A DNA stretch of 64,000 bases from Mycobacterium sp. 236(2023) (GTDB taxonomy: Bacteria > Actinomycetota > Actinomycetes > Mycobacteriales > Mycobacteriaceae), in NCBI RefSeq assembly GCF_029623955.1, contig NZ_JARSBP010000005.1:186001-250000 (forward strand), read 5' to 3'. Numbering within the stretch: position 1 is the stretch's first letter; every line of letters begins with the position of its first letter. The notes beneath the pieces are model-generated. The model made no database searches, was not told where the DNA came from, and saw nothing but the letters and a program-made list of their open reading frames with translations. Of this stretch, positions 24,061 to 32,558 are shown in pieces. Both the position numbers and the translations under genes were made by a program.

Positions 24061-25574
24061 ACCGCGTGGTGATCGTCGGCGGCGGTCCGACGGGGATCGC
24101 CGCGGCTACGCTGATGGCGCAGCACGGAGTGGCCTCGGTGGTGCTCGAGCGCTGGGCCGACATCTATCCGCAGCCGCGCGCGGTGGCCGCCGACGACGAA
24201 GTGTTCCGGATCCTGGCTAGGCTCGGCATCGGTGAGGACTTCGCCAAGACCTCGCGCCCCGGTCTGGGGCTACGCCTCGTGGAACCGGATCTCAAGGTTC
24301 TCAATGAGTTTCGTCGTGAGGTCGTCGGCGTCAACGGCTACCCCGAGTCCAACATGTTCGACCAGCCGGTGCTCGAACGCCTGCTCCGTGACAACCTGGC
24401 CGCGTACCCGGAAGCGCTGTTGCGCTCCGATGCCGAGGTCACTGCCATCGACACCCTGCCGGGCGGAACAGTGAATGTTCAGTTCACCGATCGGCGCACC
24501 GGCGAGCAGGAGAGCATCGACGCCGACTACGTCTTGGGGTGTGACGGTGCGAACAGCCTGACCCGAAGGGCCATCGGCTCCACGATGACCGGGATGGGAT
24601 TCGAACAGCGCTGGCTCGTCATCGACATCGACACCGACGAGTCGCTGGGACAGTGGGACGGCGTGCACCAGGTATGCAGTTCGGTGCGGGCGGGGACCTT
24701 CATGCGGGTCACCGAGACCCGCTACAGGTGGGAGTTTGAGCTATTGCCGCACGAGACCGAGGACGACTACCGGACGCTGGCCGAGATCGCGCCGCTGATC
24801 CGGCCGTGGGCGCCGTCGCTCGAACGGCTGAACCTGGTCCGCACCTGTGAGTACACCTTCCGCGCCCAGGTTGCTGACCGGTGGCGGCGGGGCAACATCT
24901 TTCTCCTGGGCGATGCGGCACACCTGACTCCACCGTTCATCGGTCAGGGAATGGGTGCCGGTCTGCGCGACGCGATGAATCTGGCGTGGAAGATCGCCGG
25001 GGTGTGCCGCGGGGCACTGCCGGAGTCCATGCTGGACACCTATCAGCGCGAACGGAAACCGCACGCCCGCAGCATGATCCGATTCGCCGTTGCCATCGGG
25101 TGGGCCATGACCGCAGGCGGTCGCCGAGGTGACTTCTTGCGCACCCGGATACTGCCCCGCCTGCAGCCGCTGGCGGCCAGGTACGCACCATCAGCCACAC
25201 CTGCCCTGCGCCGCTCGGCGCTGACGCGTCGCACCCGCGTGCGCGGGGACCTGGCCGGATCTCTCTGTCCCAACGTCGATCTCGGCGGCGCGCGGCTCGA
25301 CGAACTGGTGGGTAGCCGCGTCGCGGTGGTCACGTGTGACGCGCTGCCCGGCCGACAGCGGGCGCTGCTGGCCGAGGACGGCGTCGCGGTGCTCGAAGTG
25401 ACAGCCGCCAGCGAACTCGGCGCCTGGTTACAGCGCGGGCAGGTGACAACGGCGGTGATCCGCCCTGACCGCGCTGTGCTGACCACAGGTAGCGGACCGC
25501 GCAGTACAGACGAATTGTGTTTCCTGGCAAGGACAATCGCAAAAGTCGGAGTGGTAGACCATGCGCGCCGCTGA
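24057..25574 (+). CDS. FAD-dependent aromatic monooxygenase (PHBH fold)
   Basis: A 505-residue flavin hydroxylase of the MhpA/PheA type. The FAD-binding GGGPTG loop is at residues 8-13, the second signature VLGCDGANS near residue 160, and the third FLLGDAAHLTPPFIGQGMG near residue 282. A thioredoxin-like C-terminal domain of about 120 residues follows, as in 3-(3-hydroxyphenyl)propionate hydroxylase. It should ortho-hydroxylate a phenolic acid with NAD(P)H and oxygen, producing the catechol cleaved by the dioxygenase. It starts at a GTG overlapping the FAH stop. The substrate is inferred from context only. Confidence 0.9.
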   Translation: MNRVVIVGGGPTGIAAATLMAQHGVASVVLERWADIYPQPRAVAADDEVFRILARLGIGEDFAKTSRPGLGLRLVEPDLKVLNEFRREVVGVNGYPESNMFDQPVLERLLRDNLAAYPEALLRSDAEVTAIDTLPGGTVNVQFTDRRTGEQESIDADYVLGCDGANSLTRRAIGSTMTGMGFEQRWLVIDIDTDESLGQWDGVHQVCSSVRAGTFMRVTETRYRWEFELLPHETEDDYRTLAEIAPLIRPWAPSLERLNLVRTCEYTFRAQVADRWRRGNIFLLGDAAHLTPPFIGQGMGAGLRDAMNLAWKIAGVCRGALPESMLDTYQRERKPHARSMIRFAVAIGWAMTAGGRRGDFLRTRILPRLQPLAARYAPSATPALRRSALTRRTRVRGDLAGSLCPNVDLGGARLDELVGSRVAVVTCDALPGRQRALLAEDGVAVLEVTAASELGAWLQRGQVTTAVIRPDRAVLTTGSGPRSTDELCFLARTIAKVGVVDHARR

Positions 25575-26505
25575 CCTCCAGTTGGACACTGTCACCGTCG
25601 AACAAACCGATCGGGTGCTGGTGGCCCGGGTGTCGGACCCGCCCTACAATTTCATGACGGCACGGATGCAGAAGGACCTCGATGCGCTGACGATTGCCGT
25701 CGACGCCGACAACTCCATCGGCGCGGTGATTCTCACCGGTGGAATCGAGCACCGCTACATCACGCACTTCGACATCGAGGACATTCTTGCCACGTCCACC
25801 GGTCGCGTCCTGCCCCACGGTGTGTTGTCGGGCCTCCTGGCCGGCGTGTCCGCCCTCCCCGCAGCCCGCGACATCGTCGAACGCAGCCCCATCAGCGGCC
25901 TGCTCAGCATCACCCGCTTCAACGATGTGGTGCTGCGCATCATGCGCTCGCCCGCGGTGTACCTCGCGGCCATCGGTGGTCCCTGCGGCGGCGGGGGCCT
26001 TGAGCTCTCGGTCTGCTTCGACGTGCGCGTGGCCGCCGACGACGACCACACCGGCTTCATGCTGCCCGAGTTGTTGATCGGGCTCACCACCACGGTCGGG
26101 GGGCAGCGGCTGGCGCAACTGATCGGTCCGTCGCGCGCCCTCGAGATGCTGTTGCAAGGCCGGCAGTACTCCCCCCGGGAGGCTCTCGACATGGGTCTGC
26201 TGAACCGGGTGGTGCCCGCCGGCAGATTGATGGACGAGACGATGGAGCTTGCGCAGCTGTACTCGCGCCGCAATCGGGCCACCGTCGCAGCACAGAAGCA
26301 GATCTTCAATGAGCACCACGCCCTGAGCCCCGCTGACAGCCTGCGCCATGAAGGTGCCACCAGCGCCATCTCCATCAACGCCGCCGCGGCCCACCGAGCG
26401 CTGCAGGAGTGGGTGGACCGGCGAGGCGACGGCGACTCGGTGTTCCTCACCGAACCCGACCCGTGGGTGCGCGGTGATGCAGTCAGCCTGAATGCGCGCG
26501 ACTAG
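25561..26505 (+). CDS. Enoyl-CoA hydratase/isomerase (crotonase family)
   Basis: A 314-residue crotonase. The oxyanion-hole and active-site region is AIGGPCGGGGLELSVCFDVR, with the catalytic glutamates expected in GGLELS and in FMLPELLIGL. The insertion after residue 75 (LATSTGRVLPHGVLSG) is longer than in classic EchA proteins. The start ATG 25561 has GGAG eight bases upstream and overlaps the monooxygenase end by 14 bases. It probably acts on a CoA-linked side chain or a downstream acyl-CoA of the aromatic pathway, hydrating or isomerising the double bond. Confidence 0.88.
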   Translation: MRAADLQLDTVTVEQTDRVLVARVSDPPYNFMTARMQKDLDALTIAVDADNSIGAVILTGGIEHRYITHFDIEDILATSTGRVLPHGVLSGLLAGVSALPAARDIVERSPISGLLSITRFNDVVLRIMRSPAVYLAAIGGPCGGGGLELSVCFDVRVAADDDHTGFMLPELLIGLTTTVGGQRLAQLIGPSRALEMLLQGRQYSPREALDMGLLNRVVPAGRLMDETMELAQLYSRRNRATVAAQKQIFNEHHALSPADSLRHEGATSAISINAAAAHRALQEWVDRRGDGDSVFLTEPDPWVRGDAVSLNARD

Positions 26506-26517
26506 CATGTAGGGCCG

Positions 26518-27162
26518 ATGACCGAACCAGCAGGAACCGTCAGCCGACTCGAGCGACGCAAACAACGCACCAGGGCTGCGTTGCTCAAAGCTGCCCAATC
26601 CTTCATCGCCGCAGGCAAGCTCAATGTGCCGGTCCTGGAGATCACCCAGGCGGCCGACGTCGGAATGGGCTCCTTCTACAACCATTTCGACAGCAAAGAA
26701 GACCTGTTCGCAGCCGCAGTGTCCGAGGTGATGGACGGCCACGGCGCATTGCTCGACGAGCTCACCGAGGGTATCGAGGATCCCGCGGAGACCTTCGCAT
26801 GCAGCTTCCGGTTGACCGGGCGCATCTTCCGGATCCGGCCGCAGGAGACGGCGATCCTGTTGGCCAACGGTCTTGATCTGTCCGTATCGGAGCGGGGGCT
26901 GGCGCCGAGGGCGTTACGCGACATCAAGGCGGCCGTGGCGGCCGGCAGGTTCCACACCGACGACCCAGAGCTCGCGCTGGCCGTAGCCGGTGGTGCCCTG
27001 TTGGCGCTGGGAAAGCTGATCAGCAAGAATCCGGACCGAGACGATGCGCAATCGGCGGACAAGGTCACCGAAGACGTGCTGCGCATGCTGGGGTTGTCTG
27101 CGGAGGAAGCGCACGAGATCTGCACACGGCCGCTGCCGGACCTCGCGAATCTGGTGCAGTGA
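26518..27162 (+). CDS. TetR-family regulator of the aromatic operon
   Basis: A 214-residue TetR protein. The helix-turn-helix is RTRAALLKAAQSFIAAGKLN, then VPVLEITQAADVGMGSFYNHF, then DSKEDLFAA. It lies inside the catabolic operon, 12 bases after the crotonase gene and overlapping the amidohydrolase start by GTGA, an arrangement typical of a local repressor. The likely operators are the 21-bp motif at 21958-21978 and its match at 29160-29180. Its ligand is predicted to be a pathway aromatic or CoA ester. Confidence 0.9.
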   Translation: MTEPAGTVSRLERRKQRTRAALLKAAQSFIAAGKLNVPVLEITQAADVGMGSFYNHFDSKEDLFAAAVSEVMDGHGALLDELTEGIEDPAETFACSFRLTGRIFRIRPQETAILLANGLDLSVSERGLAPRALRDIKAAVAAGRFHTDDPELALAVAGGALLALGKLISKNPDRDDAQSADKVTEDVLRMLGLSAEEAHEICTRPLPDLANLVQ

Positions 27163-28100
27163 CCGGCTGGCTGGACGTTCACGCGCATTACGTGACGCAG
27201 CGGTACCGGGCCGACTGTGAGTCTGCAGGTTTCGGTGAACCGGACGGCATGCCGGGGATTCCCGGCTGGAGCGTGGAGCAGGCGCTTGAGGTGATGGCCG
27301 CCAGCGGGGTCGCAGCCGCAGTGCTCGCCATCTCATCGCCGGGAGTGCATTTCGGTGACGACCGGGCGGCACGGGATCTGGCCGCACATGTCAACGACTT
27401 CGGGGCAGAGGTGGTGGCGGCCCGGCCGGCGTCCTTCGGCCTGGCTGCCGTACTGCCGCTGCCCGACGTCGATGGCGCGCTGGCTGAATTGAACCGGGCC
27501 AGAACAGTTCTGGCAGCTGACGCGGTCGCTGTGAAGACCAACTACCACGGGCGCTATCTCACCGATCCCGAATTCGACTCTGTGCTGGCCGAACTGGACG
27601 CCCACGCCGATGTGGTGCTGCTGCACCCGACATCGCCGCCGGCGTGGGAGGCAACGGCGTTGGGGTACCCCCGGCCGATGCTGGAGTTCCTGTTCGACAC
27701 CACCCGCTGCGTCGTCGACCTGATCCTGTCCGGAACGCTGGCCCGGTACCCCGCCATCCGCTGGGTGGTTCCGCACGCGGGTGCCGTACTGCCGGTGGTG
27801 GCCCACCGGGTTGCCGCCATGACGGTGGTCACGGGAACACCTGTCGATGTGCCGGCGGCGCTGGGCTCAATGTACTTCGACCTGGCCGGGTTCCCGGTGC
27901 CCGTCGCCCTGGAGTCGCTGCTGAAAGTCGTCTCACCCCGACAACTGCTGTACGGCAGTGACTTTCCCTTCACGCCTGCGCCTGCGGTCACTGCCCTGGC
28001 ACAGGCGCTGGCACAGGAGTCCGTCCTGCAGGCGGCCGACTTGACGCTGAACCCCGGTTCGACGGCCGCAGGTCTGTTCCCCAGGTTCGTCACGGGGTGA
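27159..28100 (+). CDS. Amidohydrolase family enzyme, ACMSD-like
   Basis: A 313-residue TIM-barrel metal hydrolase of the aminocarboxymuconate-semialdehyde-decarboxylase group. The N-terminal zinc motif is HAH (DVHAHY, residues 7-10), followed by VLLHPTSPPAWEA, WVVPHAGAVLPVV with another metal ligand His, and the conserved Asp in LLYGSDFPFTPAP. Family members decarboxylate aromatic acids or muconate semialdehydes, so here it could trim the ring substrate or the cleavage product. It starts by GTGA overlap with the TetR gene. Its end overlaps the convergent metallo-hydrolase by 11 bases. Confidence 0.88.
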   Translation: MTGWLDVHAHYVTQRYRADCESAGFGEPDGMPGIPGWSVEQALEVMAASGVAAAVLAISSPGVHFGDDRAARDLAAHVNDFGAEVVAARPASFGLAAVLPLPDVDGALAELNRARTVLAADAVAVKTNYHGRYLTDPEFDSVLAELDAHADVVLLHPTSPPAWEATALGYPRPMLEFLFDTTRCVVDLILSGTLARYPAIRWVVPHAGAVLPVVAHRVAAMTVVTGTPVDVPAALGSMYFDLAGFPVPVALESLLKVVSPRQLLYGSDFPFTPAPAVTALAQALAQESVLQAADLTLNPGSTAAGLFPRFVTG

Positions 28101-29136
28101 GCACCATACCGTCCTCGCCGACGGTGATCTCACCACTGTAGTGATCGCTCATTCCTTGCGTGAAGAGCCGCCGGGCGACGAAGCCGTCCGGGTAGGGCGT
28201 CAGGTGCGTCAGGGCGAGGTGCTCCACTCCGGCATCTTCGGCTTGCTGTGCCAACGCGATGGTATCGGCGTGGTAGTCGATGGTGCGCTCGGCGACCATC
28301 GCGTCGTACTCGTTGCCCATCCCGCGCATGATCGGGATGGCCCGCCGCACCATGTGCGACGCATAGGCCTCGTGAACAACAAGGTCCGCGTCCTGCATAG
28401 CAGGCATGTTCAATTGGCTCACCGTGGTGTCCCCGCTGATGAAAACCTTCTTGCCGCCGTAGGTAATGACATATCCCTGTGCAGGTTTGACCGGATCGTG
28501 GACCACAAGATGGGCATCGATTGTCACTCCGTCCCGGTCGTAGACGCGGACGGATCTCGCATTGTCAGGAAAGTGAATGTCCGCCGGAACCGCCTGCCCG
28601 CCGGACTTGTTTGATGACAGGTCGGACATGTTGTCCGCCCGGTAGCCGTTATCCAGGGCGTAGACGGAGTTCAACGCGTCGATCACCGCGATCGTGCCCT
28701 CCGGGCCCGTCACCGGTAGCGGTTCCGACCGACCCCAGATCCACCCGTAGTTGACCAACGTGCCGAGTCCGTTGAAGTGATCAGAGTGGTAGTGGGTGAT
28801 GAAAACCTGTTCGATCTCATGCACCGGCACGCCGGAGTTCACCAGCGACCGCGTGGCACCTTCACCGGCGTCAAAAACAAAGAGCCTACCGCCGGCCGAC
28901 ACCATGGTGCAGGCCTGTGCACTGGCGCTGGCTTCGGGAGATCCGGTTCCACACAGCAGGATTCGTAACGATCGGTCATCGGCACCAAACGCGTACTGTT
29001 CGGACTCGGCCAGCTGGCTGCGAATTGCGCGGTCGATGATCCAGTCACGCTTCACATAGGCGGTAACACCCCCGATGCCGGCGACCGCCACCAGTGCGAT
29101 CGCCGTGCCAGCCGCGTACCTCTTCCACCGTGACAC
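28090..29136 (-). CDS. Metallo-beta-lactamase-fold hydrolase with N-terminal membrane anchor
   Basis: A 348-residue MBL-fold protein. The N terminus is a single hydrophobic span (AGTAIALVAVAGIGGVTAYV), an anchor or uncleaved signal. The metal-binding motif is FITHYHSDHFNGL, with ligands following in FISGDTTVSQLN and ALTHLTPYP. GTGSPEA after residue 60 resembles the RNase Z/arylsulfatase AtsA-like subgroup, which includes enzymes acting on cyclic nucleotides, sulfate esters or lactones. It converges with the aromatic operon but shares the 21-bp operator, so it is likely co-regulated. The substrate is unknown. Confidence 0.85.
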   Translation of the reverse strand: MSRWKRYAAGTAIALVAVAGIGGVTAYVKRDWIIDRAIRSQLAESEQYAFGADDRSLRILLCGTGSPEASASAQACTMVSAGGRLFVFDAGEGATRSLVNSGVPVHEIEQVFITHYHSDHFNGLGTLVNYGWIWGRSEPLPVTGPEGTIAVIDALNSVYALDNGYRADNMSDLSSNKSGGQAVPADIHFPDNARSVRVYDRDGVTIDAHLVVHDPVKPAQGYVITYGGKKVFISGDTTVSQLNMPAMQDADLVVHEAYASHMVRRAIPIMRGMGNEYDAMVAERTIDYHADTIALAQQAEDAGVEHLALTHLTPYPDGFVARRLFTQGMSDHYSGEITVGEDGMVLTP

Positions 29137-29159
29137 GATCTGCGACTCCCTCTCGATAG

Positions 29160-29180
29160 GTTATGATGAATTCGTCAGTT
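29160..29180. promoter_or_regulatory. Shared 21-bp operator upstream of the metallo-hydrolase gene
   Basis: GTTATGATGAATTCGTCAGTT lies 24 bases upstream of the MBL start. It equals the reverse complement of 21958-21978 except at one position. The core TGATGAATTCGTCA is a near-perfect palindrome. It is also 90 bases upstream of the divergent DUF1254 gene. Confidence 0.65.
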
Positions 29181-29269
29181 CCGCCGTAATCCTCAGTTGC
29201 GGAGTGAGCCCCACGCTAGCGGTTTCTATGCCGAGCGTCCAGTAATCACTCGTGAAGGAGTTCGACGCC

Positions 29270-30604
29270 ATGACCCCAGACCCCCTGTCCACACTGGCCA
29301 ACCGCGCTTTTCTCTATGGATTTCCCCTCGTGTTCGGTCTCGAGCAAGTTCAACGTTTCGCGACGACCGGAATCGGCGCCACACCCGCCGCGCCCTACAA
29401 CTCGTTCGGTCACGCGCGCACGCTCGCCGGCCCCGAGGACACCTTCGTCTCCATCAACAACGACACCGTGTATTCGATTGCACAGCTGGATCTTTCAGCA
29501 GGGCCGTTACTTCTCGACCTGCCCGATACCCACGGTCGCTACTACGTCATGCAGTTCATCAGCGCGTGGACGGAGAACTTCGCCTACCTGGGCTTCCGGT
29601 CCACCGGTACCGCCGCCGGCCGTTACTTGATCGTGGGACCCGACTGGGACAGTGTCACGGGTTCCGAACATTCAGATGTGAAGCTGGTACAGAGTCCGAC
29701 CCAGATCGCGACGCTCATGGGTCGCTGGGCTGTCACTGGCAAGGCCGACTTGGCCGCGGTGGCCCGACTGCAGGACGGCACCCGACTCACGCCGATAGGT
29801 TACGCCGACGCTGACGGTCTGCCCGTTGTCGACGATGCCCGTTTGAGTGCGGAGCTGGCGTTCTGGGAGCGCTACAGGGTCTATTCACAAGCGTTTCCAC
29901 CCGTGGCCAGGGACGTCGAGGTTCAGTCCAGCTTCGCGGCGTTGGGGCTCACCGGGTCCACACCGGTCGGAGATCTCGAAAGGGACCGCCGCGAGGCCCT
30001 GATCCAGGGCTACCGCGACGGCATTGCGAGCGCACAACAGTTACTGCATAACAGCCGTGGAGATGCCGGCTGGACTTCGAGTCAGCACATATTCGACTTC
30101 AGCATCGACCATTTCGAGATCGGTACGATCGACGACCCGCAGTGGAAGATCGCCGACCAGGATGAACGCTTGCTCCTGCGTACGGCAGCGGCACTGGCCG
30201 GACTCTGGGGCGCGCACGCCTATGAAGCGGTCTATTTCACCGCATACCAGGACGGTGACGGCAATCTTTTGACCGGTGACCACACCTACGAGCTGACGCT
30301 GAATCCGCCGCCTCCCAACGGCGCATTCTGGTCGCTGACGATGTACCAGACTCCCGATTTCACGCTGGTGGACAACAGGATCGACCGCTATTCGGTGGGG
30401 GATCGCACCCGCGGCCTGGTGACCGATGCCGCTGGCGCGGTGACCATCACCGTCGCAGCTTCGATGCCGACGGATGCGACGGCACAAGCGAACTGGTTAC
30501 CGGCGCCCGACGGACCCTTCCGTCCGATCCTGCGCGTCTACCTGCCCGACCAGACAGTGCTCGACGGTACCTACGAGCTGCCGGCGTTCACGCGCATTCG
30601 ATAA
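29270..30604 (+). CDS. DUF1254/DUF1214 domain protein
   Basis: About 444 residues. ATG 29270 is preceded by AAGGAG (the frame's earlier GTG at 29252 overlaps that site). The N-terminal DUF1254 part contains FVSINNDTVYSIAQLDLSAG and GRYYVMQFISAWTENFAYLG; the C-terminal DUF1214 part contains NPPPPNGAFWSLTMYQTPDF and YSVGDRTRGL. No signal peptide is evident, unlike many members. Function is unproven; such proteins are frequent in mycobacteria and some are linked to aromatic or sterol metabolism. Its promoter region contains the shared operator, so it may belong to the same regulon. Confidence 0.88.
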   Translation: MTPDPLSTLANRAFLYGFPLVFGLEQVQRFATTGIGATPAAPYNSFGHARTLAGPEDTFVSINNDTVYSIAQLDLSAGPLLLDLPDTHGRYYVMQFISAWTENFAYLGFRSTGTAAGRYLIVGPDWDSVTGSEHSDVKLVQSPTQIATLMGRWAVTGKADLAAVARLQDGTRLTPIGYADADGLPVVDDARLSAELAFWERYRVYSQAFPPVARDVEVQSSFAALGLTGSTPVGDLERDRREALIQGYRDGIASAQQLLHNSRGDAGWTSSQHIFDFSIDHFEIGTIDDPQWKIADQDERLLLRTAAALAGLWGAHAYEAVYFTAYQDGDGNLLTGDHTYELTLNPPPPNGAFWSLTMYQTPDFTLVDNRIDRYSVGDRTRGLVTDAAGAVTITVAASMPTDATAQANWLPAPDGPFRPILRVYLPDQTVLDGTYELPAFTRIR

Positions 30605-30835
30605 CCGAGAACGGATGGGGCCGCATCAGGAGACCACCGGCAGATCCGGCGCTGTTCAGCGGCAGCCATGGAGGCGGCCGCCGTGGACGTGGGTCCGAAA
30701 TCTCCAAACCTGCTGTGCGGCACTAGGTTTTGTGACATTCGCCTGGGCCCGAAAGACTGGACGCTCAGCACAAGAATGAATAGCCTCGGCAATGTAAGCG
30801 AGTTGCACAGGTAGCGCGAGAAAGAGAGATAGAAC

Positions 30836-31033
30836 ATGGATAGAAATCGTGTAATCCGTTGGTTGGCAACTTTTGTCGGAGGAACCGCGGTCGCCTTGAC
30901 CCTCGGTGCGGGCGCGGCCGGAGCACATCCAGGCGATCCTGGGGCTCCAAGACCCGGCCTGCTGCCCGGGCCCGGGGTGGCGCCCCAGGACCGGGGGTGC
31001 CGCCGGGACACCCCGGACTGCCCGGACCGCTGA
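30836..31033 (+). CDS. Small secreted Pro/Gly-rich protein
   Basis: A 65-residue protein with a clear signal peptide (basic MDRNRVIRW, hydrophobic LATFVGGTAVALTLGAGA, then AGAHP as the likely cleavage site). The mature peptide is about 35 residues, rich in proline, glycine and arginine, with two cysteines near the end. Many mycobacterial genomes encode similar tiny exported proteins of unknown role. It ends just before a pair of hairpins that probably terminate its transcript. Confidence 0.65.
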   Translation: MDRNRVIRWLATFVGGTAVALTLGAGAAGAHPGDPGAPRPGLLPGPGVAPQDRGCRRDTPDCPDR

Positions 31034-31047
31034 TCTGAGCTTCGGGT

Positions 31048-31084
31048 GCCCCGGCTCTCAAGCCGGGGCGCCCCGCTGCGGGGC
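31048..31084 (+). terminator. Tandem hairpins, probable terminator
   Basis: GCCCCGGC-TCTCAA-GCCGGGGC (31048-31069) is a perfect 8-bp stem, immediately followed by GCCCC-GCTGC-GGGGC (31070-31084). There is no U-tract, as usual in mycobacteria. The structure ends 13 bases before the TetR start at 31098. Confidence 0.65.
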
Positions 31085-31097
31085 TAAGGTGTTCGCC

Positions 31098-31667
31098 ATG
31101 GGTCGCCAAGCTGAGATGAGTGCCGAAAGCCGGTCACGACTGTTGGCGGCGGCGTGGGAGCTGTTGGCCGAGGGCGGATCACGGGCCACTACCGTCGCGT
31201 CGGTCGCGCAACGCTCCGGTATCAGCCGGGGGTCGATCAGCTGGCATTTCGGTTCCAAAGAAGGCCTCATCGTCGCAGTGGTCAATAGCGCCTTCGACAC
31301 CCTCTACGGCAGCATCGAGGAGAAGTTCGAATCGACCGATGACCCGGGATGGCATCGCATCGTTGACGCCCAGTCGGTCATGTTGATCGACGAACGCTTC
31401 CAGATCTTCGGCACCCTGGCGCTGGAAACGGTCATCGAGAAGGGCCCGATCGCAGAGGCATTTGCCGTCGGTCAGCGTCGGATCCGTGACCTGTACGCGG
31501 ACTACATCACAAAGCATGCTCTGGTGGGAGACGACGTTGATGCAGTCGACGCAGCAACGGCGCTGCGAGCACTGACGCTGGGCCTCAACATCCACCGCCG
31601 ATTCGACGACGACGTGATTGCTTTACCCCGCGCCATCCACGCGCTCAGTGCATTTCGACCAGTTTAA
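31098..31667 (+). CDS. TetR-family regulator
   Basis: About 189 residues from ATG 31098; the open frame extends upstream into the small secreted gene but in a different frame, and that part is not coding. The helix-turn-helix is SRSRLLAAAWELLAEGGSRA, then TVASVAQRSGISRGSISWHF, then GSKEGLIVAVV. The C-terminal domain is a TetR_C-type helical domain (LGLNIHRRFDDDVIALPR). There is no divergent partner; the next gene on the same strand is the GAP-family membrane protein 206 bases downstream. The target and ligand are unknown. Confidence 0.9.
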   Translation: MGRQAEMSAESRSRLLAAAWELLAEGGSRATTVASVAQRSGISRGSISWHFGSKEGLIVAVVNSAFDTLYGSIEEKFESTDDPGWHRIVDAQSVMLIDERFQIFGTLALETVIEKGPIAEAFAVGQRRIRDLYADYITKHALVGDDVDAVDAATALRALTLGLNIHRRFDDDVIALPRAIHALSAFRPV

Positions 31668-31873
31668 GCGTGTGTAGCTAAGACGCCGGCTCCGTAAAGA
31701 GCCGAACTCCTCTGTGCTGCAGCGCTATAGACCTATTGCTCTGCATCTCGACGAACCCGTCCCTGACACTCAGGGCCGACTGCTGCCCGGCAACCTGACG
31801 ACACGCAGAAGGAACCACAGAGCATGCCCATCGCGACGATCGGCTTCGAACTGTCAACGACAAGGACTGGGAC

Positions 31874-32542
31874 ATGAGCCCCCATTGGAGCTCGGCACTG
31901 GCAGAACTCGTCCCGTTGTCCATGGTGATCGCTCTGTCGCCGCTCACGATTATCCCCGCCGTGCTCGTGTTACACGCGGCCCGCCCGAAACTGACCGGTC
32001 CGGCATTCCTCGCTGGTTGGACGATCGGACTAGGTTCACTCACCGCGCTCTTCGTGCTTGCGTCAAACCTACTGGGCGGCAACAAACCTGAACCACCAGC
32101 CTGGACAACGTGGGTGCGGATCGGTATCGGCGTCGCGCTGATCGTCCTCGGTGTCTATCGCTGGGTCAGCCGACATGCCAAACCGCATCAGATACCGGGC
32201 ACCCGCCACCTCATCGGAGCGAGCCCTGCAAGAGCGCTTGTGATCGGCATACTGCTCGCCGGGGTCAACCCGAAAGTATTTTTCATCTGCGCGGCAGCAG
32301 GTCTCACGTTGGCGACCTTGACCATGGGCTCGGGTGCGGGAGCCGCCGCGACGGTGTTCATCGCACTGTCTGCCTCCACCGTCGCCCTACCCGTGCTGGC
32401 ATACTGCGCTTTCGACGACCGATTGGGCCCGCTGCTCGATCGCATCAAGGACTGGATGGAGAAATACACCTCCGCCGTGATGGCCTCCATCCTGGTGCTG
32501 ATTGGACTCGTGGTGCTCCTCAAAGGAATTCAGGGCCTCTGA
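31874..32542 (+). CDS. GAP/Sap-like integral membrane protein
   Basis: A 222-residue protein with six hydrophobic spans arranged as two halves of three. The first half has VPLSMVIALSPLTIIPAVLV and GWTIGLGSLTALFVLAS; the loop KPHQIPGTRHLIGASPARAL connects to VIGILLAGVNPKVFFICAAA. This matches the GAP family (sulfolipid-1-addressing protein type), related to LysE exporters; M. tuberculosis members help move glycopeptidolipids or sulfolipid to the surface. The cargo here is unknown. An AAGGA site precedes ATG 31874. It converges on the SDR gene. Confidence 0.82.
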   Translation: MSPHWSSALAELVPLSMVIALSPLTIIPAVLVLHAARPKLTGPAFLAGWTIGLGSLTALFVLASNLLGGNKPEPPAWTTWVRIGIGVALIVLGVYRWVSRHAKPHQIPGTRHLIGASPARALVIGILLAGVNPKVFFICAAAGLTLATLTMGSGAGAAATVFIALSASTVALPVLAYCAFDDRLGPLLDRIKDWMEKYTSAVMASILVLIGLVVLLKGIQGL

Positions 32543-32558
32543 CACACGGCCTGGGCAC

